64,000 bases of DNA from JBCDJG01 sp038748065. Its GTDB lineage: Bacteria; Pseudomonadota; Gammaproteobacteria; Pseudomonadales; Halieaceae. Made by a program: the position numbers and the translations under genes. The stretch lies in the NCBI GenBank assembly GCA_038748065.1, contig JBCDJG010000004.1, positions 62,001-126,000 on the forward strand, read 5' to 3'. Below, one piece after another: positions 43,234-51,411 of the stretch (its first letter is position 1; every line of letters begins with the position of its first letter). The notes beneath the pieces are model-generated. The model was not told where the DNA came from, made no database searches, and saw only the letters and a program-made list of their open reading frames with translations.

Positions 43234-44305
43234 TATCGGCGAGTTGGCCAGCCTGCGCTGGAATGATAACGAAGGCAGGCTGGAAGTCATCGACCAGACG
43301 CTTTTACCGCACCTTCTTCAGTGGCAGCCCCTGGATACGCTAGAGGCGTTTTGCCACGCCATTGCCGCGATGCAGGTGCGCGGCGCCCCGCTCATTGGTG
43401 TCACCGCCGCTTACGGTCTGGCCTGTGCTCTGGGAGATGACCCCTCCGATACGGGGCTTGAGCGCGCAGCAAATGCCCTACTGGCCACGCGGCCTACGGC
43501 CGTCAATTTGTCCTGGGCCCTGGCTCGCGTCTGCGCTCGCGTCCGTGATCTCGTGCCGGCGCATCGCTACGATGCGGCTCTGGCTGAGGCCCACGGCCTG
43601 TGCGCCGAAGACGTGGCGAATTGCGCCAGCATCGGGGAGCACGGCCTGGCCCGGCTGCGAGCCCTGCCGCGGGTCGGCACTTTGAATATCATGACCCACT
43701 GCAATGCCGGATCGCTGGCGACGGTGCAGTGGGGCACGGCTCTCGCGCCGATCTACAAGGCCCATCTTGCGGGGCTTGAGGTGCATGTCTGGGTTTCGGA
43801 GACACGGCCGCGGAACCAGGGTGCCAACCTCACAGCCTGGGAATTGCAGCGTGCCGGTGTGCCCTGCACCGTGGTCGCCGATAACAGCTGCGGGCTGCTG
43901 CTGGCGCGGGGTGATGTCGACTGTGTCATTGTCGGTTCAGATAGAACCGCCGCTAATGGTGACGTCTGCAATAAGATTGGCACCTACCTCAAGGCCCTGG
44001 CCGCACGGGCTAACGACGTTCCCTTTTATGTCGCCCTGCCGGAATCCACCATCGATTGGGAGTGCCCTGCCGGGCTTGCCATTCCCATTGAGGAGCGCTC
44101 GTGCGATGAAGTGCTGACCATAGCTGGGCTTAGGGATGATGGCGCCCTGGCCAGCGTGCGGCTCACTGCCGAGGGCGTGGGTGCCTTTAATCCCGCTTTC
44201 GATGTCACCCCTGCGCCGCTGGTATCGGCGCTCATTACTGAGCATGGCTGTTTTGAGGCGAGCAACGCGGGTCTGGATCAATTGCGCGCCCTGCTGGCGC
44301 AGTAA
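43226..44305 (+). CDS. mtnA: S-methyl-5-thioribose-1-phosphate isomerase
   Basis: A 359-residue aldose-ketose isomerase of the methionine salvage pathway, which recycles methylthioadenosine from polyamine synthesis. The catalytic cysteine lies in MTHCNAGSLATVQWGTAL and the catalytic aspartate in VGSDRTAANGDVCNKIGTY; MQVRGAPLIGVTAAYG is the substrate loop. Start ATG at 43226 overlaps the membrane-protein stop. Its place beside polyamine catabolism genes is metabolically sensible. It is convergent with the radical SAM gene with 3 bases between. Confidence 0.95.
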   Translation: MSDIGELASLRWNDNEGRLEVIDQTLLPHLLQWQPLDTLEAFCHAIAAMQVRGAPLIGVTAAYGLACALGDDPSDTGLERAANALLATRPTAVNLSWALARVCARVRDLVPAHRYDAALAEAHGLCAEDVANCASIGEHGLARLRALPRVGTLNIMTHCNAGSLATVQWGTALAPIYKAHLAGLEVHVWVSETRPRNQGANLTAWELQRAGVPCTVVADNSCGLLLARGDVDCVIVGSDRTAANGDVCNKIGTYLKALAARANDVPFYVALPESTIDWECPAGLAIPIEERSCDEVLTIAGLRDDGALASVRLTAEGVGAFNPAFDVTPAPLVSALITEHGCFEASNAGLDQLRALLAQ

Positions 44306-44308
44306 GGC

Positions 44309-46237
44309 CTAGGCCAGCGCGATATAGTCTGTGGCGCTTTCGCGCTGTTCCTCGATAACACCGCGTAGCCAGCTACCGCCGTCGGCGTCGTGCAGGATTT
44401 CACCCACGCCTCCCGGATGCCGAACCGACAAAACGTGCTGGCCACCTGTCGTTCTCAGGACGGGTAGTTCCATGGCCGCCAATTGCTGCTCGGCGAGCCT
44501 CGCATCAAAGTCAAAGCCTTGTTTATGCACGGTCTCGCTGCCGATACGCGGGCACAGGGCGCGGTCCAGTTGCAAGACGCGCAGAGCGTCTGTGGCGTCG
44601 GCGCAATGCTCGCTGCAGTGCTTGAGCAGGCAGTCTGCTATGAGGTCATAAAGACGGTCCTGGTTTGCCAGGGCGTTGAGATAGAGGAGGTTACGCATCT
44701 CGTAAATCGACATACGCGATGTTGCATCGAGTTCACTCACGCCGGCCCCAAAACAAGTGACCATGGCACGCAGGACCTGGCGCAACAGCTGCGATACTGG
44801 TAACTGACCGTGAAGTGCCAATAGCCGCGTTGTCAGCGGCATTACATGGCCGTGTATCAGCAAGAGATGGGCGCTGATCAAAAAGTAGCCCTCCTCGCCC
44901 TGATCCCGGCTGAAGCTGTGGCAGCCTACGACGTACTCGCCCTTGGCTTTGCCATAGCCCGCGACAGGGATTGCCTCAATCTGGTATTCCTCTCGCCGTT
45001 CGTAGAATTCGGTGCCGGGCAGTAAGGTGTAGCCGAAGATATTGATGTTCGGAAAGGTCGCGAGTAGCCGGTCGAGGTTGCGCTCAAAATCCGGCAGGTT
45101 ATCGCCCGGTAAACCCCAGATCAGCTCCGCGGCTATCGGCACACCTTCCTCTGACATGCGTTTAGCGATCGGCTCGTATTCGTTGGCGCTCATGTTCTGG
45201 CGATTGCTCAGACGCAGGGCTTCGGGCGTCAAGGTTTGCAGAGCGAGCTGATAATGCGGCAGCAGATCGTTCCTGTGCAGGAGCATCGCGATTTCCTGCA
45301 CCTGGCGGCTGTGTTTCTTGGACCAGGACGTGGCAAAAGACAGCGGCAGTCCGTGTGACTGTTTCAGCTCAACCATCAGCTTGGCTTTTTCGAGGTCCTG
45401 CTTCAGGGCGCCGAAGTTCGAGTCGGCGAGCCAGATATCTTTGATGCCGGCATCGACGATGCGCTGCCAGTCGCGGGCGATGTGCTCCAGGGGCCACTGG
45501 TACATTTTGCTGCCGATAGCCCCGGTGCCCCATTCACAAAAAGCGCACTTGAAAGGGCAGCCTCGGCTGGTCTCGTAGGCAATGCTCTCATAGCGTGGTT
45601 CGCCGGCCTCGTCCGTCAATTGCAGCACGTCCAGTGGCGACGGGAAGCGTGCCAGGTCCTTGCAGCGCGCCCGGGACGTGGTGCGTATCACCTGGCCATT
45701 CTCCAGCAGCGCGAGCCCGGCGGTCTCGCGCCACTGCTCTTTGTTGTCGCAGTCCAGAAACTCCTGGAAGGTCTCCTCAGCCTCGCCGAGGAAAACAACG
45801 TCAATGGCCTCTACGCCGAGGTAGTCCTCGGCCTGCTGTACGTGCGGCCCACCGGCGATAATCAAGAGCTCCGGCAGGCGCGCCTTAAGCTGTCGTGCCA
45901 GCGCAAGAAATTCTGCCGCGTTCCAGGTATACATGCTGAGGCCAACGATGGCCTGCTGGCCTGCCCCGGCTGCGGCTCGCACGGAGTCCTCGACCTCCAC
46001 CAGCCACTCGCGAGACCAGGCCTCAATCTCGCCCGCGTGCTGAAAGTGCACCAGCTCAATAGCGGCTCGCGCGGCGCCGTAAACGCCGTAGTAGGCGGAG
46101 AGGGCGGCGGTGGTTGTTGGCGGAGCATTGAATTGCTCCGAGTCCATACTCAAGAGCCATACTGGGCGAGGCACACGAATACCTTCTGGCGTTATGCTTA
46201 TTGGCTCTGAATGTATAGCATCGGATAGTGTTTGCAC
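44309..46237 (-). CDS. Cobalamin-binding-domain radical SAM protein, function unknown
   Basis: A 642-residue class B radical SAM protein. Residues about 25-165 are a B12-binding Rossmann domain (VGLSMYTWNAAEF, LLIIAGGPHVQQAEDYL, VVFLGEAEETFQEF) with no clear DxHxxG cobalamin ligand. The radical SAM core has Cys227, Cys231 and Cys234 (SRGCPFKCAFCEWG), then IWLADSNFGAL and IWGLPGDNLPDFERNLDRL. A helical C-terminus of about 200 residues follows. Relatives methylate or rearrange tetrapyrroles, phosphinates and natural products; the substrate here cannot be told. The gene stands alone, with the small acidic protein gene upstream. Confidence 0.85.
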   Translation of the reverse strand: MQTLSDAIHSEPISITPEGIRVPRPVWLLSMDSEQFNAPPTTTAALSAYYGVYGAARAAIELVHFQHAGEIEAWSREWLVEVEDSVRAAAGAGQQAIVGLSMYTWNAAEFLALARQLKARLPELLIIAGGPHVQQAEDYLGVEAIDVVFLGEAEETFQEFLDCDNKEQWRETAGLALLENGQVIRTTSRARCKDLARFPSPLDVLQLTDEAGEPRYESIAYETSRGCPFKCAFCEWGTGAIGSKMYQWPLEHIARDWQRIVDAGIKDIWLADSNFGALKQDLEKAKLMVELKQSHGLPLSFATSWSKKHSRQVQEIAMLLHRNDLLPHYQLALQTLTPEALRLSNRQNMSANEYEPIAKRMSEEGVPIAAELIWGLPGDNLPDFERNLDRLLATFPNINIFGYTLLPGTEFYERREEYQIEAIPVAGYGKAKGEYVVGCHSFSRDQGEEGYFLISAHLLLIHGHVMPLTTRLLALHGQLPVSQLLRQVLRAMVTCFGAGVSELDATSRMSIYEMRNLLYLNALANQDRLYDLIADCLLKHCSEHCADATDALRVLQLDRALCPRIGSETVHKQGFDFDARLAEQQLAAMELPVLRTTGGQHVLSVRHPGGVGEILHDADGGSWLRGVIEEQRESATDYIALA

Positions 46238-46312
46238 ATCCCCGCTAAAAAATGGGGTCGCGTGAAGGGTGCCGCCGTGGGCGGCCTTGGCTGAAGCGGT
46301 GCTGAGGCCCGC

Positions 46313-46534
46313 TCAGTCGTCGTCCAGATCCAGGTCGTAGTAGCCCAATTCATCGCGCAGTCGCTTTTCCTCCAGCCGCTGCTCTGCGCGGCGGCGTCTT
46401 TCAGCGAGGCGCTGCTTCTCAGACGTGACCTTGCCCGGTTCGTCCATATCGTCGTCGATGAGATCGCCGACCATGGGTTCGAACAAGTCTTCCAGGGGAT
46501 CCTGGATAGCAGGTTCTTGATTGGGATCGCCCAT
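46313..46534 (-). CDS. Small acidic/basic-charged protein, PA3496-like
   Basis: A 73-residue protein with an acidic N-terminal half, a highly charged predicted helix (SEKQRLAERRRRAEQRLEEK) and an acidic C-terminus (YYDLDLDDD). It resembles the PA3496-like putative envelope-integrity family of small proteins by layout and RLRDELG-type tail, but similarity is weak and length short. CACCTCC on the plus strand just upstream gives a good ribosome site (GGAGGTG) 5 bases before the ATG at 46534, so translation is likely. Confidence 0.6.
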   Translation of the reverse strand: MGDPNQEPAIQDPLEDLFEPMVGDLIDDDMDEPGKVTSEKQRLAERRRRAEQRLEEKRLRDELGYYDLDLDDD

Positions 46535-46649
46535 AAATCACCTCCAGATGATTCATACCAAGGCACCTGCGAGCCAATATCACTTAGGGTTGGCATCGAG
46601 TCAATAAAAAAATTCGCGCTGCAATACCACTCCTGATGGTCGATATTGT

Positions 46650-46742
46650 GGGTGGTCCCGGCCAATCCCTGGCACGCTCCACGCGACGACCGGCGTCCTT
46701 GCCGATCCTGTTCGGTTCCCTACGCGGTAGCGGGGACCACCC
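46650..46742. repeat. Intergenic long-range inverted repeat
   Basis: GGGTGGTCCC (46650-46659) pairs with GGGACCACCC (46733-46742) across 73 bases that contain a smaller CGGC-GTCCTT-GCCG hairpin. It lies in the 314-base gap 46535-46848, between the 3' end of the shikimate-kinase-like gene and the small acidic protein gene, both on the minus strand. No T run follows. The rest of the gap shows only the AT-rich promoter-like stretch near 46600-46620. Confidence 0.5.
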
Positions 46743-46848
46743 GAAGGAATAGAGTGCAAACTGTGTGCCAGGATCAGGGCGCGTGTTTTATGGCCCTCGT
46801 GGCAATTCGAGGTCTTAAATCGGCGTACGTGCGCGTTCGCGAACGTGT

Positions 46849-47370
46849 TCAGTTGGCCGTGAGCATTTCCACGATGCGATTGGCCAAGAGATCAGCATTG
46901 CCCGCTGAAGTATCCACGGTATGGCGTGCGTAGTGCTCGTACAGTGGTACGCGTTCAGCATAAACGTCGGCGAAGCTCTGCCCTTTATCGCTGGCGATGC
47001 CTCGCGGCGGTGCCGCCGCGACCCGTGCTGCCAGGGTATCCAGATCAGCTTCGAGATAGACTACCGGGCCGGCGCGGCCCAGTCGCGCCATGATGGCCTG
47101 GCTGTACACCACGCTGCCACCGGTTGACACAATCGCCTCATCCAGCGGGACTTCCAGCAGCACCCGTTCCTCAACCTGTCGCAGATACTGGTGGCCGCGA
47201 CGGTCGATGATTTCTTGCAGCGTAGCGTGTTCACGGCGCTGGATTTCCAGGTCAGTATCGAGAAAGCGCAGCCCGGTTAATTTCGCGAGGATGACGCCAA
47301 CAGTGCTCTTCCCGGCTGCAGGCATCCCGATCAAGCTGATTGTGGTATCTGGGAGGGAGGTTGATGACAC
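46849..47370 (-). CDS. Shikimate kinase-like protein (AroK paralogue)
   Basis: A 173-residue P-loop kinase with Walker A GMPAAGKST, LDTDLEIQRRE at the shikimate-contact position and AERVPLYEHYA near the C-terminus. It departs from AroK at active-site points: the GEEGFR motif is GHQYLRQVE, TGGG is TGGS, and the lid RPLL is replaced by PPRGIAS. The true AroK is at 14646-15161, so this copy probably phosphorylates another small molecule or has drifted. It is divergent from gcvT across 153 bases. Confidence 0.8.
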   Translation of the reverse strand: MSSTSLPDTTISLIGMPAAGKSTVGVILAKLTGLRFLDTDLEIQRREHATLQEIIDRRGHQYLRQVEERVLLEVPLDEAIVSTGGSVVYSQAIMARLGRAGPVVYLEADLDTLAARVAAAPPRGIASDKGQSFADVYAERVPLYEHYARHTVDTSAGNADLLANRIVEMLTAN

Positions 47371-47523
47371 CAGAGGCTCCGGTCTGTACGAGTGCGCCGC
47401 TCATTATCCGGATCACCAGCAGTGGGGCAAGACGAAAGAGGGGCCTCAAACGCGGTGCGAGGCTTGCCTGGATGATAGCTGGTCTGTAGAGTTTGCCCTC
47501 CTTCACGGAGTGACCCGAGTATC

Positions 47524-48633
47524 ATGACCCTCAACACAACGCCGCTCGATGCTCTGCATCGCGAACTGGGTGCCAAAATGGTGCCTTTTGCCGGATATGA
47601 CATGCCTGTTCAGTATCCCCAGGGCATTATCAAGGAGCACCTGCATACCCGTGAGGGGGCTGGCCTGTTCGATGTCTCCCACATGGGGCAGGTCATCGTG
47701 GAGGGCGAGGGCAGTGCAGACCTGCTCGAGCGACTGGTGCCCGCTGACGTTCATGGCCTGCCGCTTGGCGGGCAGACCTATGCCCTGTTCACCAATGACG
47801 AGGGCGGCGTGCTGGATGATCTGATTATCACGCGCTGGGATGAGGAGCGTTTCTTCCTGGTGGTTAACGCGGCCTGCAAGGCAGAGGATATTGCGCACAT
47901 GCGGGCGGCGCTGGACGGCCAAAGCCTCACCGTTCTCGAGTCCCAGGCCCTGCTTGCGCTGCAGGGCCCGAAAGCGCGCGAGGTGATGGCCGCTGTCTGC
48001 CCGGCGGCCGCTGAACGGGTCTTCATGAGTGGTTCTCACGAGAGCATCGATGGCGTGGACTGCTTCATTACCTGCTCCGGCTACACGGGGGAAGACGGGT
48101 TTGAAATTTCTGTGCCGGGTGACGCCGCGGACGCGCTCGCGCGGCGCTTGCTCGCCTTTGAACAGGTTGAGCCCATCGGTTTGGGCGCCCGCGACTCGCT
48201 GCGCCTCGAAGCTGGCCTCTGTCTCTATGGCCACGAACTCACAACGGAGATCGATCCGGTGCAGGCAGGGCTGATCTGGGCGATCAGTAAAGTGCGGCGC
48301 CCCGGTGGCGAGCGCCCCGGTGGGTTTCCGGGTGCCGACACGATTTTTTCTCGCATCGATAAGCGCCCGCCCTTACGTCGCGTTGGACTGGTGGTTGAGG
48401 GCAAGCGGCCCGTGCGCGAGGGCCAGGCCGTCGTAGATGCCAGCGGTGCGCAGGTCGGTGAAATCTGTTCGGCCTGTTACGGAGCGAGTGTCGGCGGGCC
48501 TATCGCGATGGCCTATGTCCAGCGCGAGTTGGGTGAGCCAGGCACTGCCCTGGCGGTTGATGTGCGCGGCAAGGCTCTGCCAGTGAGCGTGACGCGCATG
48601 CCCTTCAGCCCACAGCGCTACTACCGCGGCTAG
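47524..48633 (+). CDS. gcvT: Aminomethyltransferase (glycine cleavage T protein)
   Basis: A 369-residue folate-dependent enzyme that releases ammonia from the aminomethyl group carried by GcvH and passes the carbon to tetrahydrofolate. Motifs: TPLDALHRELGAKMVPFAGY at the N-terminus, LFDVSHMGQV, the catalytic-Asp region GGVLDDLIITRW, SGYTGEDGFEIS and RDSLRLEAGLCLYGHE. gcvH and gcvP are not adjacent, and I see no glycine riboswitch in the 153-base upstream region, so control may differ from the usual gcv operon. The 3' end overlaps batD by 29 bases tail to tail. Confidence 0.93.
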   Translation: MTLNTTPLDALHRELGAKMVPFAGYDMPVQYPQGIIKEHLHTREGAGLFDVSHMGQVIVEGEGSADLLERLVPADVHGLPLGGQTYALFTNDEGGVLDDLIITRWDEERFFLVVNAACKAEDIAHMRAALDGQSLTVLESQALLALQGPKAREVMAAVCPAAAERVFMSGSHESIDGVDCFITCSGYTGEDGFEISVPGDAADALARRLLAFEQVEPIGLGARDSLRLEAGLCLYGHELTTEIDPVQAGLIWAISKVRRPGGERPGGFPGADTIFSRIDKRPPLRRVGLVVEGKRPVREGQAVVDASGAQVGEICSACYGASVGGPIAMAYVQRELGEPGTALAVDVRGKALPVSVTRMPFSPQRYYRG

Positions 48634-49768
48634 CACTGTCGCGCTTCAACCCGGCGGGGTCAGCGCTAGTGGGGTCGGCGCTAGTGGGGTTTAGCCTTGT
48701 GGGCAGGCCGGGTGTTCGCAAGGCTCGGTACCGTTTAACCGCGACCGCGGCCGCGTGTTCAAGTCGTCGTTCAAACTTCATGCTTGCGCGTCTGATGCCA
48801 GGTAAGAGGCGCCACAGCGCCCAGATGAGGAAACCGGAAATTAGGGCCGTCGACACATAGGTCGCCAGCTCGCGTACGGAGACCGCTTGCCTGTTTGTCG
48901 TGGGCTCCGCGCCAGCGCTAACGCTTACCTCTACGGCTGGCAATGATACCAGCGACAAGGCACGCGTCTCCGTATTCCACCAGTGGAAGTCCTGTGCAGG
49001 CAAAACATAGGTTCCTGCCTGTTCGGCTATGTAGCTTATCTGCTCCGTGCGCATGGCGCGCATGGTGCCGCGATCACTGCGATCTTTCACGGCAGGCGGC
49101 TCGGTATAGGCACGCAGCCCGGGCAAGTTGTCTGGCACGAAGGCCGGCAGCATCATCGCAAGCACGTCGTCGGCCGTGAAAGACACCTGCCGGGTCAGCG
49201 CATCGCCGACAGTAAGCGACTGCGCTTCGCGGTCAAGGGTCTGCTCAACGCGGAGGCGGGGCGTCGCCACCCAGCTATCGAGGCCTGCAAGGGCCCCTGG
49301 CAGTTGAACGTTAAAGCTAAGGGCCTGGGTGTTCAGCTCGCCGCTGACTTCCCCATCGGGGGCATTCACCGAGATCTGAAGCCTGACCGGCGGTATGTCA
49401 AAGCGGCCCTCGCGCTGGGGAAAGAGATCGAGTGACCAGCGCTGGACGACCCATGTCGACCCCGCACGGCGTTCGCTGGCATTCACCGCGAAAGCATTTG
49501 TTTGCACAACGACAAGCCCCGGAACTTCAGGCGGCGTGATGCGTGTGCCGCCGCTGAACCAGCGCGGTGTCGCGATTTCGATAATGAGCCTCATCCTCTG
49601 CCCCGGCACCGCACCGGCGGCCGGCTCAACCGATGTCGTCAGGGCCAGATCGCCGCGCGCCAGCAGTTCTTGAGGTGTTAGCTCGGCATGCGCTGGTGCA
49701 GACAGCGCAAGTGAACAAAACGTGAGTGTAGAAAGCAGCATATACCGTGAGATCAGGCGCCGAGTCAT
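48605..49768 (-). CDS. batD: BatD, oxygen-tolerance family protein
   Basis: A 387-residue envelope protein: signal peptide (cleavage near APAHA-E), a long periplasmic beta-rich region including GGTRITPPEVPGLVVVQTN and RWSLDLFPQREGRFDIPPV, one membrane helix near residues 305-325 (YVSTALISGFLIWALWRLL) and a basic cytoplasmic tail. BatD belongs to the Bat (Bacteroides aerotolerance) set encoded with MoxR ATPases; its role in envelope stress is poorly known. The last 25 residues are built from a short tandem repeat and look unconstrained. The start overlaps the batB stop by 4 bases. Confidence 0.88.
   Translation of the reverse strand: MTRRLISRYMLLSTLTFCSLALSAPAHAELTPQELLARGDLALTTSVEPAAGAVPGQRMRLIIEIATPRWFSGGTRITPPEVPGLVVVQTNAFAVNASERRAGSTWVVQRWSLDLFPQREGRFDIPPVRLQISVNAPDGEVSGELNTQALSFNVQLPGALAGLDSWVATPRLRVEQTLDREAQSLTVGDALTRQVSFTADDVLAMMLPAFVPDNLPGLRAYTEPPAVKDRSDRGTMRAMRTEQISYIAEQAGTYVLPAQDFHWWNTETRALSLVSLPAVEVSVSAGAEPTTNRQAVSVRELATYVSTALISGFLIWALWRLLPGIRRASMKFERRLEHAAAVAVKRYRALRTPGLPTRLNPTSADPTSADPAGLKRDSASRGSSAVG
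48656..48690. repeat. 15-base tandem repeat in the batD 3' end
   Basis: Two and a third copies of GGGGTCRGCGCTAGT, starting at 48656 and 48671, encode the repeated Pro-Thr-Ser-Ala-Asp in the BatD tail. Likely slippage; it lies just outside the convergent gcvT stop. Confidence 0.75.
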
Positions 49769-51411
49769 GGCTCCTCCTCTGACCCGTTAGCCTGCTCCAA
49801 CTGCATGCTGAACTTGATCGCCAGGAAGTCTGAGGGATCCTGCTGTACGGCTCGCATCCACATATCGGCGGTGGCGGGATTGCCGAGAATGTCGTCCGCA
49901 CTGAGTTGCTTTAGCTCCACCTCCGTGAAGTCCAGCATCTCCGCGCCTTCGGCGGGCACGGCCTGATCGCCACCCATCTCACGCTCTTCACTGCCGACCC
50001 CGGCTTCTTGCTGCTGGCTTTCACTGAGTCGATTGATCTCATCAATCAGGGCTTGCACGCGCTGTCTATTCTCTGCCGCGCCGGGGTAGTCGGGCGTGCG
50101 CGCGAGCAGCGCGTCGTAACGCTGTACTGCGCGCAGGTAGTCGCGGGCCTGGGCGCGTGCGTTAGCCTCGTTGAATAGTGCGTCATCGGAGTCGCTGCGG
50201 GAAAAATACTCGGCCGCGGCCATGAAATCTTCGGCGTAGTAGAGCGCGATACCTTTCCACAGCGGATCGGCGAAGCGCGCGGCCGCGGCGCGATATTCGC
50301 TGCGACCCAGCAGGAGCCTGCCCTGCTGGTCGGGTGTCAGCCACAGGCTTGCGAACCAGCGGCTGGCGTCCCAGCGGCTGGCGCCGCCCGTGGCCGTCTC
50401 CTCCTGCGCCATCGTGGCCTGCGGTGGGCCCAGCAAAAGCAAGGGTAGCAGCAGCCAGGCCCAGGTCAGGGTCCAGCCGCGTCGGAACCAGGGCAGGCAC
50501 AGCAGCAGGCAGACGAAGACCAGCGGATAGCCGCTGTCCAGCCAGGGCAGGGCGCTGTCTTCAAGAATGACGAAGTGGTTGTCGATGCGCCGATCCAGCC
50601 TGCGCATGTCACTGTCATCTACTGTCAGCGTCTGGTAGTAACCGCCTGTGCCGGAAGCCAGTGCTTGCAGTGCTTCGCGCTCCAGGGGAATCAGCCCGCT
50701 GCCTGAATCTGCGCTGCGGTCGCTTCCTACGCCGACAACCAGCAGCTGGTGTGAGCGGGTTTTGAACCAGTCGGTGAAAGCCCTTTCGCTGTCGGCGCCA
50801 AGTCCGTCGGTAAACATCACAAGGGTTGCCGGGGCCTCGCTATCGCGCAGCACGCGGTCCACCGCTGGCAGCGCATATTCTGGAAACTTGCCCGGCCGCG
50901 GCATAATGCCTGGCTGGAGCGCAGCCAGATACTGACCCAGGATCTCCCGGTCGGCCGTCAGGTTCAGCACCGTATGGGCACTGCCGGCGTACACAATCAG
51001 CGCCGCCCGTTTGTCGAGGCGCAGATCGAGCAGGTCACTGATCTTCTGGCGTGCGCGTGCCAGCCGGCTTGGCTGGATGTCGACCTGTTCCATCGAGGCA
51101 GAAACGTCCAGCAGGATGACCAGCGCCGCCTCGTCCTGGCTAAGCGGTGAAGGCTCTTGTCGCCAGCTTGGCCCCATCATGATTATGGCTAGAAACACCG
51201 TGATCACGATGCTGAGCGTTCTTGGATTGAACCATCGCGACCGGAAGCGGCCGACGCGCAGATGTTCCAGCAGGTGTGGTGCGATAATGCCACCAAACAT
51301 GTCGCCCTCTTGCTGGCGCCGGCTCATCCACCACAGGGCAAGAGCCAGGGGCAGGAACAAGAGCCCCCACCACGGGCGCAGAAAGTGGAAGTACTCCCAC
51401 TCAGGCCACAT
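49765..51411 (-). CDS. batB: BatB-BatC type protein: von Willebrand A domain with C-terminal TPR
   Basis: 548 residues from the ATG at 51411 (GGGG about 9 bases upstream; 11-base overlap with batA). Two N-terminal membrane helices are followed by a VWA domain with the MIDAS motif DVSASM and LVMFTDGLGAD, a third membrane stretch (LVFVCLLLCLPWF and after), then TPR units (EYRAAAARF, WKGIALYYAEDFMAAAEYF, DYLRAVQRYDALL). In Bacteroides the TPR part is the separate BatC; here it is fused. The C-terminal acidic tail ends in GSEEEP. Confidence 0.9.
   Translation of the reverse strand: MWPEWEYFHFLRPWWGLLFLPLALALWWMSRRQQEGDMFGGIIAPHLLEHLRVGRFRSRWFNPRTLSIVITVFLAIIMMGPSWRQEPSPLSQDEAALVILLDVSASMEQVDIQPSRLARARQKISDLLDLRLDKRAALIVYAGSAHTVLNLTADREILGQYLAALQPGIMPRPGKFPEYALPAVDRVLRDSEAPATLVMFTDGLGADSERAFTDWFKTRSHQLLVVGVGSDRSADSGSGLIPLEREALQALASGTGGYYQTLTVDDSDMRRLDRRIDNHFVILEDSALPWLDSGYPLVFVCLLLCLPWFRRGWTLTWAWLLLPLLLLGPPQATMAQEETATGGASRWDASRWFASLWLTPDQQGRLLLGRSEYRAAAARFADPLWKGIALYYAEDFMAAAEYFSRSDSDDALFNEANARAQARDYLRAVQRYDALLARTPDYPGAAENRQRVQALIDEINRLSESQQQEAGVGSEEREMGGDQAVPAEGAEMLDFTEVELKQLSADDILGNPATADMWMRAVQQDPSDFLAIKFSMQLEQANGSEEEP

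Noticed and set aside
47371..47523. Glycine riboswitch ahead of gcvT
   Set aside because: Neither aptamer core nor the tandem arrangement is visible; only an ordinary GCCTC/GAGGC hairpin is present.
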